Positions 42,238 through 50,810 of a stretch of DNA of 64,000 nt are shown here, piece by piece. A program made the translations under genes and the position numbers. This DNA is from Clostridiales bacterium (GTDB lineage Bacteria > Bacillota > Clostridia > Christensenellales > Aristaeellaceae). The stretch is taken from NCBI GenBank assembly GCA_019419995.1, contig JAHZHZ010000005.1, positions 5,274 through 69,273 of the forward strand, in the 5' to 3' direction. The first letter of the stretch is position 1. Each line of letters opens with the position of its first letter. The notes below the pieces were generated by a model, which searched no databases, was not told the origin of the DNA, and saw only the letters and a program-made list of their open reading frames with translations.

Positions 42238-43530
42238 TCAGAAGTTCAATACCCAGCGGTCAAAGCGCTTCATGAATTCCCCGTCCCAGGGGCGGTTGTC
42301 CAAGGCAAGCAGACTGTTCCAGCGTCCGATGAGTCGGAGGTGATTGGGGTATAGAATTGCGTTATTGCTGCACCACTGTGGGCAACTGTTACAGCTGCGC
42401 TGCGCGCCTCTTTCTCCCCTTTCACACAGCGCCTTCAGCGGGCACCACAGGCCCGTGTTGGTTTGGTAAAAGGGCAGATGCAGGCTCGCCGGGATCTTGG
42501 GAATGGTGAAGTAATAACCGCATCGTTCGAATTCACAGCGCTTTATGCCCAGATTTTTCAGGTATTTGAGCCACAGCTCGTCGTTGAGAGCATTTTCTCC
42601 CAGTAAGCTGGCGTGTGCCCCAAAGCCGGCTTTCCAAGGTGTGCGTGGATCTTTTCTGCGGCGGTTGAGCTGTGTGCCCAGCGTTATTGCGGGGCGGGGG
42701 TCAAAATTTGAAGCCCGCTCCAGCACGCCCCAATCGTTTACCTCCAGCTCAAAGCCCCGATCGGCGGCAAAGAGGAGTAGGGAATCCAGATCCCCTTCGC
42801 TTCCACAGCGCATTTCTGCCGTAACCAGGGTAATTTGAAAGGCTTCCTCCGCTGCCTTTTGAGCAATGGAGCGCAGTGTATGGGGATCCGGGAAGACAAA
42901 GCGGCAGTAGGGATTGCCAATGTAGAGCCTTCGGGGCCTGATCTTGGGAAGTATGCTCGCAGGGAAGTCCCTTGCCTGTGCATATAATTGAAAAAATTTT
43001 GAGGCGGGATGACTGAGATATAGTTGCCAGAGCTCGGCGCAGTTCAGCGCCAAGGCCAGTTCCCCTTCGGGTTCAGGGAGCGGGCAGAGCGCTTCAAACC
43101 AAGTTTTTCTCTGCTGCTCTGGCGAGACGGGGAAATTCTCCGCCTGGTCCAGCGGATAAGCAGTGAGGAACTGTCCATAGGCGTCTGCCCCCCATTCCCC
43201 CCACGATTCCACATATCTGGCGTAATCGTTTAGGGCTCGGCGGATGGCCCTGGAGATTTGAGAATCATTTAAACAAAGCCGAACCAACGCGGCGCCATCG
43301 GAGCGTCGCGCCGGTTCGGCGCTGAAATCATGAAGTTCAAACCTGTCGTACTCTGCGCGTGCCGGGCGGTATAGATACAGGGTGACTCTGTTGAACGTGG
43401 AAGTTTCACCCTCTATCCAGAGAATTTGAGGAGACAGGCGCGCAAGCGTCCTGGCCTCCCCATCCACCCGGCAGAAGGCCAGAGACGCGGGGATCTCCGG
43501 CACGCTCTCTCGTTCGTCCCGGAAACTCAT
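42238..43530 (-). CDS. Cys-containing protein resembling a U32-type barrel, unknown function
   Basis: A 430-residue protein, not clearly assigned. The middle part (RRLYIGNPYCRFVFPDPHTL, FQITLVTAEMRCGSEGDLDSL, FELEVNDWGVLERA) resembles the strand-helix pattern and NDWGVL motif of U32-family barrels. The C-terminus has a compact cysteine cluster (LWCPLKALCERG, SCNSCPQWCSNN) that could bind an iron-sulfur cluster. It is preceded with a 4-nt overlap by the AI-2E-type transporter gene and followed by a U32 gene, suggesting the two Cys-containing proteins work as a pair, as U32 heterodimers do elsewhere. Confidence 0.6.
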   Translation of the reverse strand: MSFRDERESVPEIPASLAFCRVDGEARTLARLSPQILWIEGETSTFNRVTLYLYRPARAEYDRFELHDFSAEPARRSDGAALVRLCLNDSQISRAIRRALNDYARYVESWGEWGADAYGQFLTAYPLDQAENFPVSPEQQRKTWFEALCPLPEPEGELALALNCAELWQLYLSHPASKFFQLYAQARDFPASILPKIRPRRLYIGNPYCRFVFPDPHTLRSIAQKAAEEAFQITLVTAEMRCGSEGDLDSLLLFAADRGFELEVNDWGVLERASNFDPRPAITLGTQLNRRRKDPRTPWKAGFGAHASLLGENALNDELWLKYLKNLGIKRCEFERCGYYFTIPKIPASLHLPFYQTNTGLWCPLKALCERGERGAQRSCNSCPQWCSNNAILYPNHLRLIGRWNSLLALDNRPWDGEFMKRFDRWVLNF

Positions 43531-44648
43531 TTCGCATTCCCTTCGTCCGCTTCCGGACAGAGCTGGTTGCGTTTTTGTACAAAATCACGCAACAGTACGT
43601 AGAACACCGAAACCACAGGCACAATGAAGAACATGCCCAATATACCTGCCAGCGCGCCACCCACCATAACGGCGGCCAGCGTAATATACGCCGGCAAGCC
43701 CACTGATTTGCCCACGACCCGTGGATAGATCAGGTTTCCTTCCACCTGTTGGGCCACCAGAAAGACGCAGGCAAAGATGAGCGCCTTCATGGGGGAGATG
43801 GTGACCACTAGCACGCAGCCGATGGCCAGGGAAACAAAAGCGCCGATATAGGGAATCAGTGCCAGCAGCGCAGTCATACAGCAGATAGTTACTGCGTAGG
43901 GAATGCGGAAGATCAGCATGCAGACAAGGATCAACACGCCAAGGATCACGGCTTCCAGGCACTGCCTGGAAAGAAAGACGCGGAATGTGGAGTTAAACAG
44001 AGAGCAGAAGTGCGTGATAAATTCCGAAGCCCGCCGGGGAAGGAAGGCGTGGACCACGTTGCCAGCTCTGCGCCGGAGAGCGGTTTTATCCGCCAGAATA
44101 TAGATGGCCAGAATGATGGCCAGAACTACATTGGTGACGGAACTAAAGATATTGACTACAGTTGTCACCGTGGTTCCGGCGATATTGCCGATGTTGCTGG
44201 TGATCCATACGCCCAGTTCATTGAGCTTTTGAGTGATGTATTGGGGATCAAGTCCCAGGCGGCCTACGAAGTCGGCGATCTTATCCTCATTTGCCTGAAC
44301 GATGGAAATGACGTTGGTGACTGCGCTGATGAACTGGGGCACGATAAAGTGCATCAGCACAAACAGTAGAAGCGGTACCGTGACGATGCCCAACAACAGG
44401 GAAATTATTTCTCTGGCACGGCATGAGAGGTGCTGCTTTTGATCCAGACGGGCAAAGATATGTTCAAATCCGTGAACTGGTACGTTGAGCACCAGGGCAA
44501 AGATCAGGCCCATTAAAATGGGGGCCAGGAGGTTGAGCAGCCAGCCTAAGCCCTTGCTGACGCTGTCCAGATTCATCACTGCTGCGTAGAGCAGTACACC
44601 GAAGGTGATCAATCCAATAGGGGAACGGGTAAAGGGATTTTTTTTCAC
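43527..44648 (-). CDS. AI-2E/YtvI-family membrane transporter
   Basis: A 373-residue polytopic protein of the AI-2E transporter family (PF01594), whose members export small molecules or ions; true substrate unknown. Hydrophobic stretches alternate with the characteristic central amphipathic region, and the C-terminal YIGAFVSLAIGCVLVVTI and EGNLIYPRVVGKSVGLPAYITL segments are family hallmarks. GTG at 44648 lies 9 nt after GGGAGG; an upstream TTG at 44654 overlaps the previous stop. It overlaps the downstream gene by 4 nt. Confidence 0.87.
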   Translation of the reverse strand: MKKNPFTRSPIGLITFGVLLYAAVMNLDSVSKGLGWLLNLLAPILMGLIFALVLNVPVHGFEHIFARLDQKQHLSCRAREIISLLLGIVTVPLLLFVLMHFIVPQFISAVTNVISIVQANEDKIADFVGRLGLDPQYITQKLNELGVWITSNIGNIAGTTVTTVVNIFSSVTNVVLAIILAIYILADKTALRRRAGNVVHAFLPRRASEFITHFCSLFNSTFRVFLSRQCLEAVILGVLILVCMLIFRIPYAVTICCMTALLALIPYIGAFVSLAIGCVLVVTISPMKALIFACVFLVAQQVEGNLIYPRVVGKSVGLPAYITLAAVMVGGALAGILGMFFIVPVVSVFYVLLRDFVQKRNQLCPEADEGNAK

Positions 44649-44650
44649 AG

Positions 44651-46633
44651 TCAACAGCCTCCCGTATCTGAAATGGAGAAATCATACTGGGAAAGATCCA
44701 CACGGCAATGAGCGTGGGCACGAACTTCATTCCAGGGGACGACGTGCCCGGCCCCGTGGGAACAAAAGATGGAATCTGGGCTATCAGCTTCCTTTGGATG
44801 ATAATCGGCCGCTGCTATAATTTCCTCGGCATTGGCGGCGGGAGCGTAGTGGCTCAGCCACATGCGCAGACTGCCACTGCCATGGGTCAGCGCACGGAAG
44901 GTTTCCGGAAAACGGACAAAATGCCGGTACGGGCAACAACCGTGGATCAACATCCATCCTTCGGAGACCAGCGGCGGCTCTGTTTCGGCCTGCATGCGCT
45001 GCAAATCTGCCGATATCCGACCGTAGCTTTCTGCGTTCATACGCAAGCTAAAGGCGCAAATAGGTTCCAGCAGTACGCTTTGAACCTGCATCAGTGCGTT
45101 TTGAATAGCCCGGTAACAGCTTTGACGAAAGTCGCCTCCCTCGGTATGCTTGAGGTGGGCGCGGCCCGCCAGAAGTTCAACAGTTACGTCAGTCAACGGT
45201 GCGCCGGTCAGTACGCCGGGGTGTGATCGCTCAAAGACGTGCTTTTCAATCAGCCGCTGCCAGTTCAGCGCCAGATCATCTACATGGCAGCGGGATACAA
45301 AGCGAATACCGCTGCCGCGTGGGGCGGGGGAGAGTCTCAGCCAGACCTCGGCATAATGCTTTAAAGGTTCATAGTGGCCGATGCCCACCGCACTGTCGGC
45401 GATGGTTTCCTTGTAAAGGATGCGTGGCTCGCCAAAGCTGACGGATATGCCATACCTCTCCTGCATCAAGCGGGCGATGATTTCAGTCTGCATCTCACCC
45501 ATCACCCTCAGGGCGGGAGCGTGGCCGTCCCAGCTGAGGCTCAGCGCAGGATCTTCCTCCTGCAGGCTGGTCAGGGCTTGCATCAGCTGGGTAGAGGACG
45601 TTTGTCCTTGAGCATGTACGGAAACTTCTGTCATGGCTTCGCTGGAAGCTGGAACGCACTTTTCGGCAAGCTCTCCCAGTCCGTCTCCAATTTTTAGCCC
45701 CTGCAATCCCGGCGCCCACACCAGATCCCCGGCCACGGCTTCCTGTGTAGAAATATTCCGGCTGCCGTGGCGAAAATACAGGGCGTTGATTTTCATTCTG
45801 CCTGAGGAAGTTTCTACTTCTTCTTTCACCCGCAGGCGACCTTGCAAAATTTTTAAATACAGTTGACGCCCACCCTGGCTGTCATGGCGCAATTTATAGA
45901 CGCATGCAGCCATAGGTTGGGAAAGGCGGGACTCATAATCCGTCTGCGTGATGGAATCCATGACTCGGAGCAGCTGCGCAACCCCGCTTCCGTTAAGGGC
46001 GGAACCGCAGAAAACTGGAAATATCCGCCCATCCCTGAGAGCGTGAATTAGTCCCTCGTGCCACAGGCGTGGGTCTTCCTCTCCGGCGACCAGCAAATCC
46101 AGCATCTCTTCGTCCCGCTCAGCTAACGCTTCTCGGGTGTACTCATTCATATTTTCGCCATCAAAGCCGCGAAAATCGGCAATTTCCTGGGAAAGCAGGG
46201 TGCGCATGGATTTCAGGCATGTGTCAAAGTCCGCTTCGGGCCGGTCGCACTTGTTTACAAAGATCAGCGTGGGAATTTTCCGAGCGCGTAGAAGTTGCCA
46301 GATGGTTTCGGTGTGACTCTGTACTCCGTCCACGCAACTGACCACCAACAGGGCGTAATCCAGAATCTCCAGCGCTCGTTCCATCTCCGAAGAAAAATCG
46401 CTGTGGCCGGGGGTATCCAACCAGTAATACCGGTTTTTGCCAAGCTCAAAAATTGCCTGGTCGGAAAAAACAGTGATGCCGCGCTCCCGTTCAACGGGGC
46501 TCATATCCAAAAAGCTACTCTGGTGATCCACCCTGCCGGCGGTGCGGATCGCTCCAGAAAGGTAGAGCAGCTGTTCCGATAACGTAGTCTTCCCCGCGTC
46601 TACGTGGGCGAGGATGCCGATGGTCTTTCGCAT
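44651..46633 (-). CDS. Tet(M)-like translational GTPase (EF-G paralogue)
   Basis: A 660-residue translation-factor GTPase of the ribosomal-protection family. All G motifs are intact: AHVDAGKTT, RGITV, DTPGHSDF, NKCD. The EF-G-like domains II, III, IV and V follow, with a C-terminal HGAGHVVPWNEVRAHAHCRV. Similar chromosomal proteins are common in Clostridia and annotated as tetracycline-resistance proteins. Nothing mobile surrounds it, and its operon position between a dipeptidase and a transporter suggests a resident housekeeping paralogue. Resistance is not demonstrated by sequence. Confidence 0.85.
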   Translation of the reverse strand: MRKTIGILAHVDAGKTTLSEQLLYLSGAIRTAGRVDHQSSFLDMSPVERERGITVFSDQAIFELGKNRYYWLDTPGHSDFSSEMERALEILDYALLVVSCVDGVQSHTETIWQLLRARKIPTLIFVNKCDRPEADFDTCLKSMRTLLSQEIADFRGFDGENMNEYTREALAERDEEMLDLLVAGEEDPRLWHEGLIHALRDGRIFPVFCGSALNGSGVAQLLRVMDSITQTDYESRLSQPMAACVYKLRHDSQGGRQLYLKILQGRLRVKEEVETSSGRMKINALYFRHGSRNISTQEAVAGDLVWAPGLQGLKIGDGLGELAEKCVPASSEAMTEVSVHAQGQTSSTQLMQALTSLQEEDPALSLSWDGHAPALRVMGEMQTEIIARLMQERYGISVSFGEPRILYKETIADSAVGIGHYEPLKHYAEVWLRLSPAPRGSGIRFVSRCHVDDLALNWQRLIEKHVFERSHPGVLTGAPLTDVTVELLAGRAHLKHTEGGDFRQSCYRAIQNALMQVQSVLLEPICAFSLRMNAESYGRISADLQRMQAETEPPLVSEGWMLIHGCCPYRHFVRFPETFRALTHGSGSLRMWLSHYAPAANAEEIIAAADYHPKEADSPDSIFCSHGAGHVVPWNEVRAHAHCRVDLSQYDFSISDTGGC

Positions 46634-46634
46634 G

Positions 46635-47543
46635 TCAGTTCGCAGCGGCCTGAGCGTCCCGCAGGAAGCGCCAGTAGTTCAGACCTGCGATTTTCTCCAG
46701 CTGCGCCCTGGAATATCCCCAGGAGTCCAGTTGGTCCAGCAGTCTGGGGAAAGCCTCGGGACCGGCAAGCTCCTCCGGCCAGGAGTCGATGCCGTCAAAA
46801 TCGGAACCAAAGCCCACGATGTCTTCGCCGCCCATTTCACAGATGGCGTCGATGTGTTTGGCCGCATCCAGAAGGGTTGCAGGCCGATCTTCTGCCAGAA
46901 AGCCGGAGAAGAAATTTACCCCGATAAAGCCCTTCCGCTCAATCAACGCCTTGACCTGGGACTTGCGAAGATTTCTGTGTACATCACATAGCCAGCGGCA
47001 ATTGGAGTGCGAGGCTGCGGGGGCTACGTCGCAGCGGCGGATTACGTCCCAGAATCCGGCTTCATTTAAATGGGATACGTCGGCCGCGATTCCCCTACGA
47101 TCCATTTCACGAAGCAGCTCAAACCCGAAGGGCTTGAGACCCTCAGTGGAATTCTTTCGGGCGGGCGTGCCGATTTCGTTTTCATAATTCCAGGTCAGCG
47201 CGATCAGCCGAAGATGAACGTCGTCATCAAATTCTTCCAACACCTTTAAATCGCCCTTGAGCATTTCGCCACCTTCAATGGAAAGGACGCAGCTGGCGGA
47301 ATGGGGAGGTACTGCCTCAAGCTTGCCGTCCAGATGGTTATAAGGCAGAGTTTTATACAGTTTTTTCATCATCAATCCGTCGGAATATGGATCTGAGCGG
47401 CGCAGGGAAGTAAACATCGCAAAGGTCTGGACGCCCACTTCTCCGGCCAGCAGGCGTTCCTTCGTTACCGTACACTGTTCAGGGGTGCAGTTTTCAACGG
47501 CAATCCGGTACAGGGTATCGCAATGTGCATCCGTAGTAAACAT
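46635..47543 (-). CDS. Membrane dipeptidase family (M19) metallopeptidase
   Basis: A 302-residue renal-dipeptidase-type enzyme hydrolysing dipeptides. Zinc ligands are visible: His7/Asp9 in DAHCDT, Glu in LSIEGGEML, and His residues in ADVSHLNEAGFWD and AASHSNCRWL; the catalytic-site GFGSDFDGID is present. No signal peptide is seen, so it is probably cytoplasmic despite the family name. It is the first gene of an operon with the Tet-like GTPase gene one base downstream. Confidence 0.92.
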   Translation of the reverse strand: MFTTDAHCDTLYRIAVENCTPEQCTVTKERLLAGEVGVQTFAMFTSLRRSDPYSDGLMMKKLYKTLPYNHLDGKLEAVPPHSASCVLSIEGGEMLKGDLKVLEEFDDDVHLRLIALTWNYENEIGTPARKNSTEGLKPFGFELLREMDRRGIAADVSHLNEAGFWDVIRRCDVAPAASHSNCRWLCDVHRNLRKSQVKALIERKGFIGVNFFSGFLAEDRPATLLDAAKHIDAICEMGGEDIVGFGSDFDGIDSWPEELAGPEAFPRLLDQLDSWGYSRAQLEKIAGLNYWRFLRDAQAAAN

Positions 47544-47581
47544 GAATCAGAGGGCCTCTTTTTCAAATTATATTTTGAATT

Positions 47582-47610
47582 ATTATACTGCAAGCAAATT
47601 CATTTTTCAA
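47582..47610 (-). promoter_or_regulatory. Sigma-A-type promoter of the dipeptidase operon
   Basis: On the minus strand TTGAAA (47610-47605), 17 bp, TATAAT (47587-47582), about 38 bp before the dipeptidase start. Confidence 0.8.
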
Positions 47611-47733
47611 TCAACTTTCTCAAGATTGAATCGGTTTCAGAAAAGAAATATTGCACAAATCCATGAATTCAGAGGTTTGACCTTAAGATTAAATAAAAAA
47701 ATAAATTTAGCTTGAATTTTATAACATTTCATC

Positions 47734-47762
47734 TTGCAAAACATCGTTTGAAGGATTATAAT
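47734..47762 (+). promoter_or_regulatory. Sigma-A-type promoter of the DUF3798 ABC operon
   Basis: TTGCAA (47734-47739), 17 bp, TATAAT (47757-47762). The following leader of about 100 nt contains the palindrome AACGGCCGTT (47804-47813), a possible operator, before the ribosome site GAGGAGG. Together with the dipeptidase promoter it accounts for the 325-bp divergent spacer. Confidence 0.78.
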
Positions 47763-47868
47763 AAATTGTGTTACCGGTTTGTTTAAAGAAAATGGCAAAT
47801 GTTAACGGCCGTTCCCAAGTGCTTGATAGCATTCATATAGGGAAAAATGTAAGAGGAGGAAACCAAGA

Positions 47869-49035
47869 ATGAAGAAACTCGTTAGTCTGCTTCTGGTTGT
47901 CCTGATGGTTGTGTCACTGGCTACCATCGCTTCAGCGGAAGAAGAGAACTGGAAGGTTGCCGTCCTGACCGGAACCGTGTCCCAGGGTGAAGAGGAATTC
48001 CGCGCTGCCGAGAAGGCCATTGCCACTTACGGCGCAGAACACATCATCGCCGATACCTATCCCGACAACTTTACCTCTGAAATGGAAACCACCATCGGCA
48101 AGCTGGTCGCTTTCGCTTCCGACCCCGATGTGAAGGCTATCGTAATGTGCCAGGCAGTTCCGGGCGCTACCGCCGGCTTTACTCGCATCCGCGAGGAGCT
48201 GGGCCGCGATGACATCCTGCTCATCGCCGGCACGCCCCAGGAAGACCCCGCCGTTATCTCTGCCGCTTCTGATATTGTGATGTACGCCGATGAAATCGCT
48301 CAGGGCGACACCATCATGGAAAAGTGCGCAGAGTGGGGCATTGACGTGTTCGTGCACTATTCTTTCCCCCGTCATATGGCCATGGAGCTGATCGTTGGCC
48401 GCTACAATCTGCTGGTGGAAAACGCTAAGGCTCTGGGCATCGAAATGGTCGAAGCGACCGCGCCCGATCCCACTGCCGAAGCTGGCCTGTCTGCTTCCCA
48501 GCAGTTCATCCTCGAGGATGTGCCGCGGAAACTGGAAGAGTACGCTGGCAAGAAGGTTGCTTTCTTCACCACCAACTGTGGTATGCAGCCCTCCCTGCAG
48601 ACGGCTTGCCTGGACGAGCCCAATGCCTACTATCCGTCTCCCTGCTGCCCGTCCCCGTACCATGGCTTCCCCGCCACCCTCGGCCTTGAACTGGCTGTCG
48701 GCGGAGACGACACCGAGGCTCTGCAGGCGGTTGCCGCTGCTCTGGACGAGCATGATGCCGCCGGCCGCTTCAGCACCTGGGAGCATCCTGTGGCCATGAC
48801 CATCATTGAGATCGGCGTAGAGTATGCCATCGGCTACATCAACGGCGAGATCACCGAGCGCAACGATGGAGCGAAGCTGTCCGAGATGTTGCAGGCCAAG
48901 GTTCCCGGCGCCAAGGTTGCCAATTATACCAACGCTGACGGCGAGACCTTTGACAACTATTACACGATTCTGCTGGCTCAGGTGGATTTCACCGACTATC
49001 TGCCCGGCGGCGAGAAGGGTCCCGCAGCTGCCTAA
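47869..49035 (+). CDS. DUF3798-family substrate-binding protein
   Basis: A 388-residue exported protein of the DUF3798 (PF12683) type. The signal peptide ends at SLATIASAEEE, again with no lipobox cysteine. The mature part (WKVAVLTGTVSQGEEEFRAA, VKAIVMCQAVPGATAGFTRI, VHYSFPRHMAMELIVGR) looks like a periplasmic-binding-protein fold. A conserved Cys/Pro stretch (TNCGMQPSLQTACLDEP, PSPCCPSPYHGFP) is unusual. Codon use and a GAGGAGG site suggest high expression. The co-directional ATPase and permease genes that follow indicate it is the receptor of an ABC importer; ligand unknown. Confidence 0.85.
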   Translation: MKKLVSLLLVVLMVVSLATIASAEEENWKVAVLTGTVSQGEEEFRAAEKAIATYGAEHIIADTYPDNFTSEMETTIGKLVAFASDPDVKAIVMCQAVPGATAGFTRIREELGRDDILLIAGTPQEDPAVISAASDIVMYADEIAQGDTIMEKCAEWGIDVFVHYSFPRHMAMELIVGRYNLLVENAKALGIEMVEATAPDPTAEAGLSASQQFILEDVPRKLEEYAGKKVAFFTTNCGMQPSLQTACLDEPNAYYPSPCCPSPYHGFPATLGLELAVGGDDTEALQAVAAALDEHDAAGRFSTWEHPVAMTIIEIGVEYAIGYINGEITERNDGAKLSEMLQAKVPGAKVANYTNADGETFDNYYTILLAQVDFTDYLPGGEKGPAAA

Positions 49036-49088
49036 TTGCGGTTTGATCCAAAGCCCGAAGTTTTACGGAAGGCACGGTTCGTGTAATG

Positions 49089-49120
49089 AAACAGCCCGCC
49101 CCATCGGGCGGGCTGTTTTT
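49089..49120 (+). terminator. Terminator between DUF3798 gene and transporter genes
   Basis: AAACAGCCCGCCC (49089-49101) pairs perfectly with GGGCGGGCTGTTT (49106-49118), followed by further Ts. No promoter is evident after it, so partial read-through probably sets a high receptor-to-transporter ratio. Confidence 0.85.
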
Positions 49121-49202
49121 ATGAACGTAAGACGAGCTTCAACATGGGGGACAACTTAATTTTACAGGGGGCATGTCCCCTATGCACAAGGAGGTAAGAA
49201 AT

Positions 49203-50810
49203 TTGAGCGCAGAATACGTGCTTCAAATGAAAAATATCACAAAGCGATACGGCGAGAATACGGTTTTGGATGGCGTATCGCTTTGTGTACGCCCGGGCGA
49301 AATTCATGCGCTGTTGGGTGAAAACGGCGCGGGCAAATCCACGCTGATGAATGTTCTCTTCGGCATGCCAGTGATTCATACCACAGGCGGATTTGAAGGC
49401 AGCGTGTCCATTGATGGAGAGGAGACAAACATCCTTTCTCCCCACGACGCCATGGAAAAGGGCATCGGCATGGTTCATCAGGAATTTATGCTCTTGCCGG
49501 GTTTTACCATCACGGAAAATATTAAACTTAATCGCGAAATTACCACGCCCACCATTGCCAGTCGCATCTTTGGAAAAAATCTGGAAAAGCTGAACATGAA
49601 GGCGATGGCGGCGGATGCTCGCAAGGCGCTGGACAGCGTGGGCATGAGCATTGACGAATATACCCTCGTCAAGGGCATGCCGGTAGGCTATATGCAGTTT
49701 GTTGAAATTGCTCGAGAGATTGATAAGAAGGGCATTAAGCTTTTGGTGTTTGACGAGCCCACCGCCGTACTGACGGAGTCGGAGGCGGATCAGCTCATCA
49801 AGGTTATGAAGCAGATCGCTGCGAGCGGTATTGCCATTATATTCATTACCCACCGTTTGGATGAGGTGATTGCGGCAGCCGACTCGATTACCATTTTGCG
49901 CGACGGCAAACTGGCCGCCGTGCGTGAAACCAAAGGGACCAACGCCATGGAACTGGCGGAGTTGATGGTGGGCCGAAAGGGAGAGGGCATCGTAGATGGT
50001 GCGCATGTGAATAGGCCTCACTCCGACAAGATAGCCCTCGAAGTGCACAATTTGTGCGTGGCGATGCCGGGCGAAGAGGTCAAAGGTGTAGATTTCACGG
50101 TATATGAAGGTGAAATTTTAGGCATCGGCGGACTGGCAGGTCAGGGAAAAATCGGAATTCCTAACGGCATTATGGGATTATATCCGGCCAGCGGCGATGT
50201 AAAGTTTTATGGCCAAGAGCATGTGCTTGGAGATCCCCGAAAGGCACTGGAGAGCGGAATTTCCATGGTGTCGGAAGACCGGCGCGGAGTGGGCTTGCTG
50301 TTGGAACAGTCCATTGAAGATAATATGGTCTACAATGCCATGCAGATCAATAATGAGTATTTAAAGAAATATCTCTTTTTCTCCCTGCGGGATTCTGCAA
50401 AAATACGTGCTACGGCCAAGGATATGATTCAGAAGCTGGATATTCGGTGTACTTCGCCATTGCAGCCTACTGGTACTCTGTCCGGCGGTAATCAGCAGAA
50501 AGTTTGTATTGCACGGGCGCTTTTGATGAATCCCAAGCTGCTCTTTGTTTCTGAACCCACCCGAGGCATTGACATCGGTGCAAAGAAGCTGGTTTTGGAA
50601 ACGCTGGTTCGCTTAAATGAGGAACAGGGCATGACTATTGTCATGGTATCCTCCGAATTGATGGAGCTGCGCTCCATTTGCAGCCGCATTGCCATTGTAT
50701 CTGAAGGCAAGGTGGTCGATGTGCTCAAAGCCAACGATTCTGCTGCGGACTTCGGACTTGCCATGTCCGGCATCAAGCCCGAGAAGAAGGGAGGCGCTGT
50801 CAATGGGTAA
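49203..50810 (+). CDS. Two-domain ABC ATPase of the DUF3798 transporter (RbsA/MglA-like)
   Basis: A 535-residue protein with two fused nucleotide-binding domains. The first has Walker A LLGENGAGKST, an atypical signature (MPVGYMQFVEIAREI), and Walker B LLVFDEPTAVL with ITHRLDEV. The second has a degenerate P-loop (GLAGQGKIGIP) but a good signature TLSGGNQQKVCIARAL and FVSEPTRGIDIGAK. This asymmetry is normal for monosaccharide/nucleoside importers. Start is TTG at 49203, 8 nt after AGGAGG; upstream in-frame ATGs lack a site. It overlaps the permease gene by 8 nt. Confidence 0.9.
   Translation: MSAEYVLQMKNITKRYGENTVLDGVSLCVRPGEIHALLGENGAGKSTLMNVLFGMPVIHTTGGFEGSVSIDGEETNILSPHDAMEKGIGMVHQEFMLLPGFTITENIKLNREITTPTIASRIFGKNLEKLNMKAMAADARKALDSVGMSIDEYTLVKGMPVGYMQFVEIAREIDKKGIKLLVFDEPTAVLTESEADQLIKVMKQIAASGIAIIFITHRLDEVIAAADSITILRDGKLAAVRETKGTNAMELAELMVGRKGEGIVDGAHVNRPHSDKIALEVHNLCVAMPGEEVKGVDFTVYEGEILGIGGLAGQGKIGIPNGIMGLYPASGDVKFYGQEHVLGDPRKALESGISMVSEDRRGVGLLLEQSIEDNMVYNAMQINNEYLKKYLFFSLRDSAKIRATAKDMIQKLDIRCTSPLQPTGTLSGGNQQKVCIARALLMNPKLLFVSEPTRGIDIGAKKLVLETLVRLNEEQGMTIVMVSSELMELRSICSRIAIVSEGKVVDVLKANDSAADFGLAMSGIKPEKKGGAVNG

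Noticed and set aside
44651..46633. Calling the Tet(M)-like GTPase an acquired resistance gene
   Set aside because: No transposon, integrase or leader-peptide attenuator is nearby and its operon context and composition match the chromosome.
47763..47868. Possible riboswitch in the leader of the DUF3798 operon
   Set aside because: About 100 nt is long enough, but no conserved core of a known riboswitch class or terminator/antiterminator pair could be seen.
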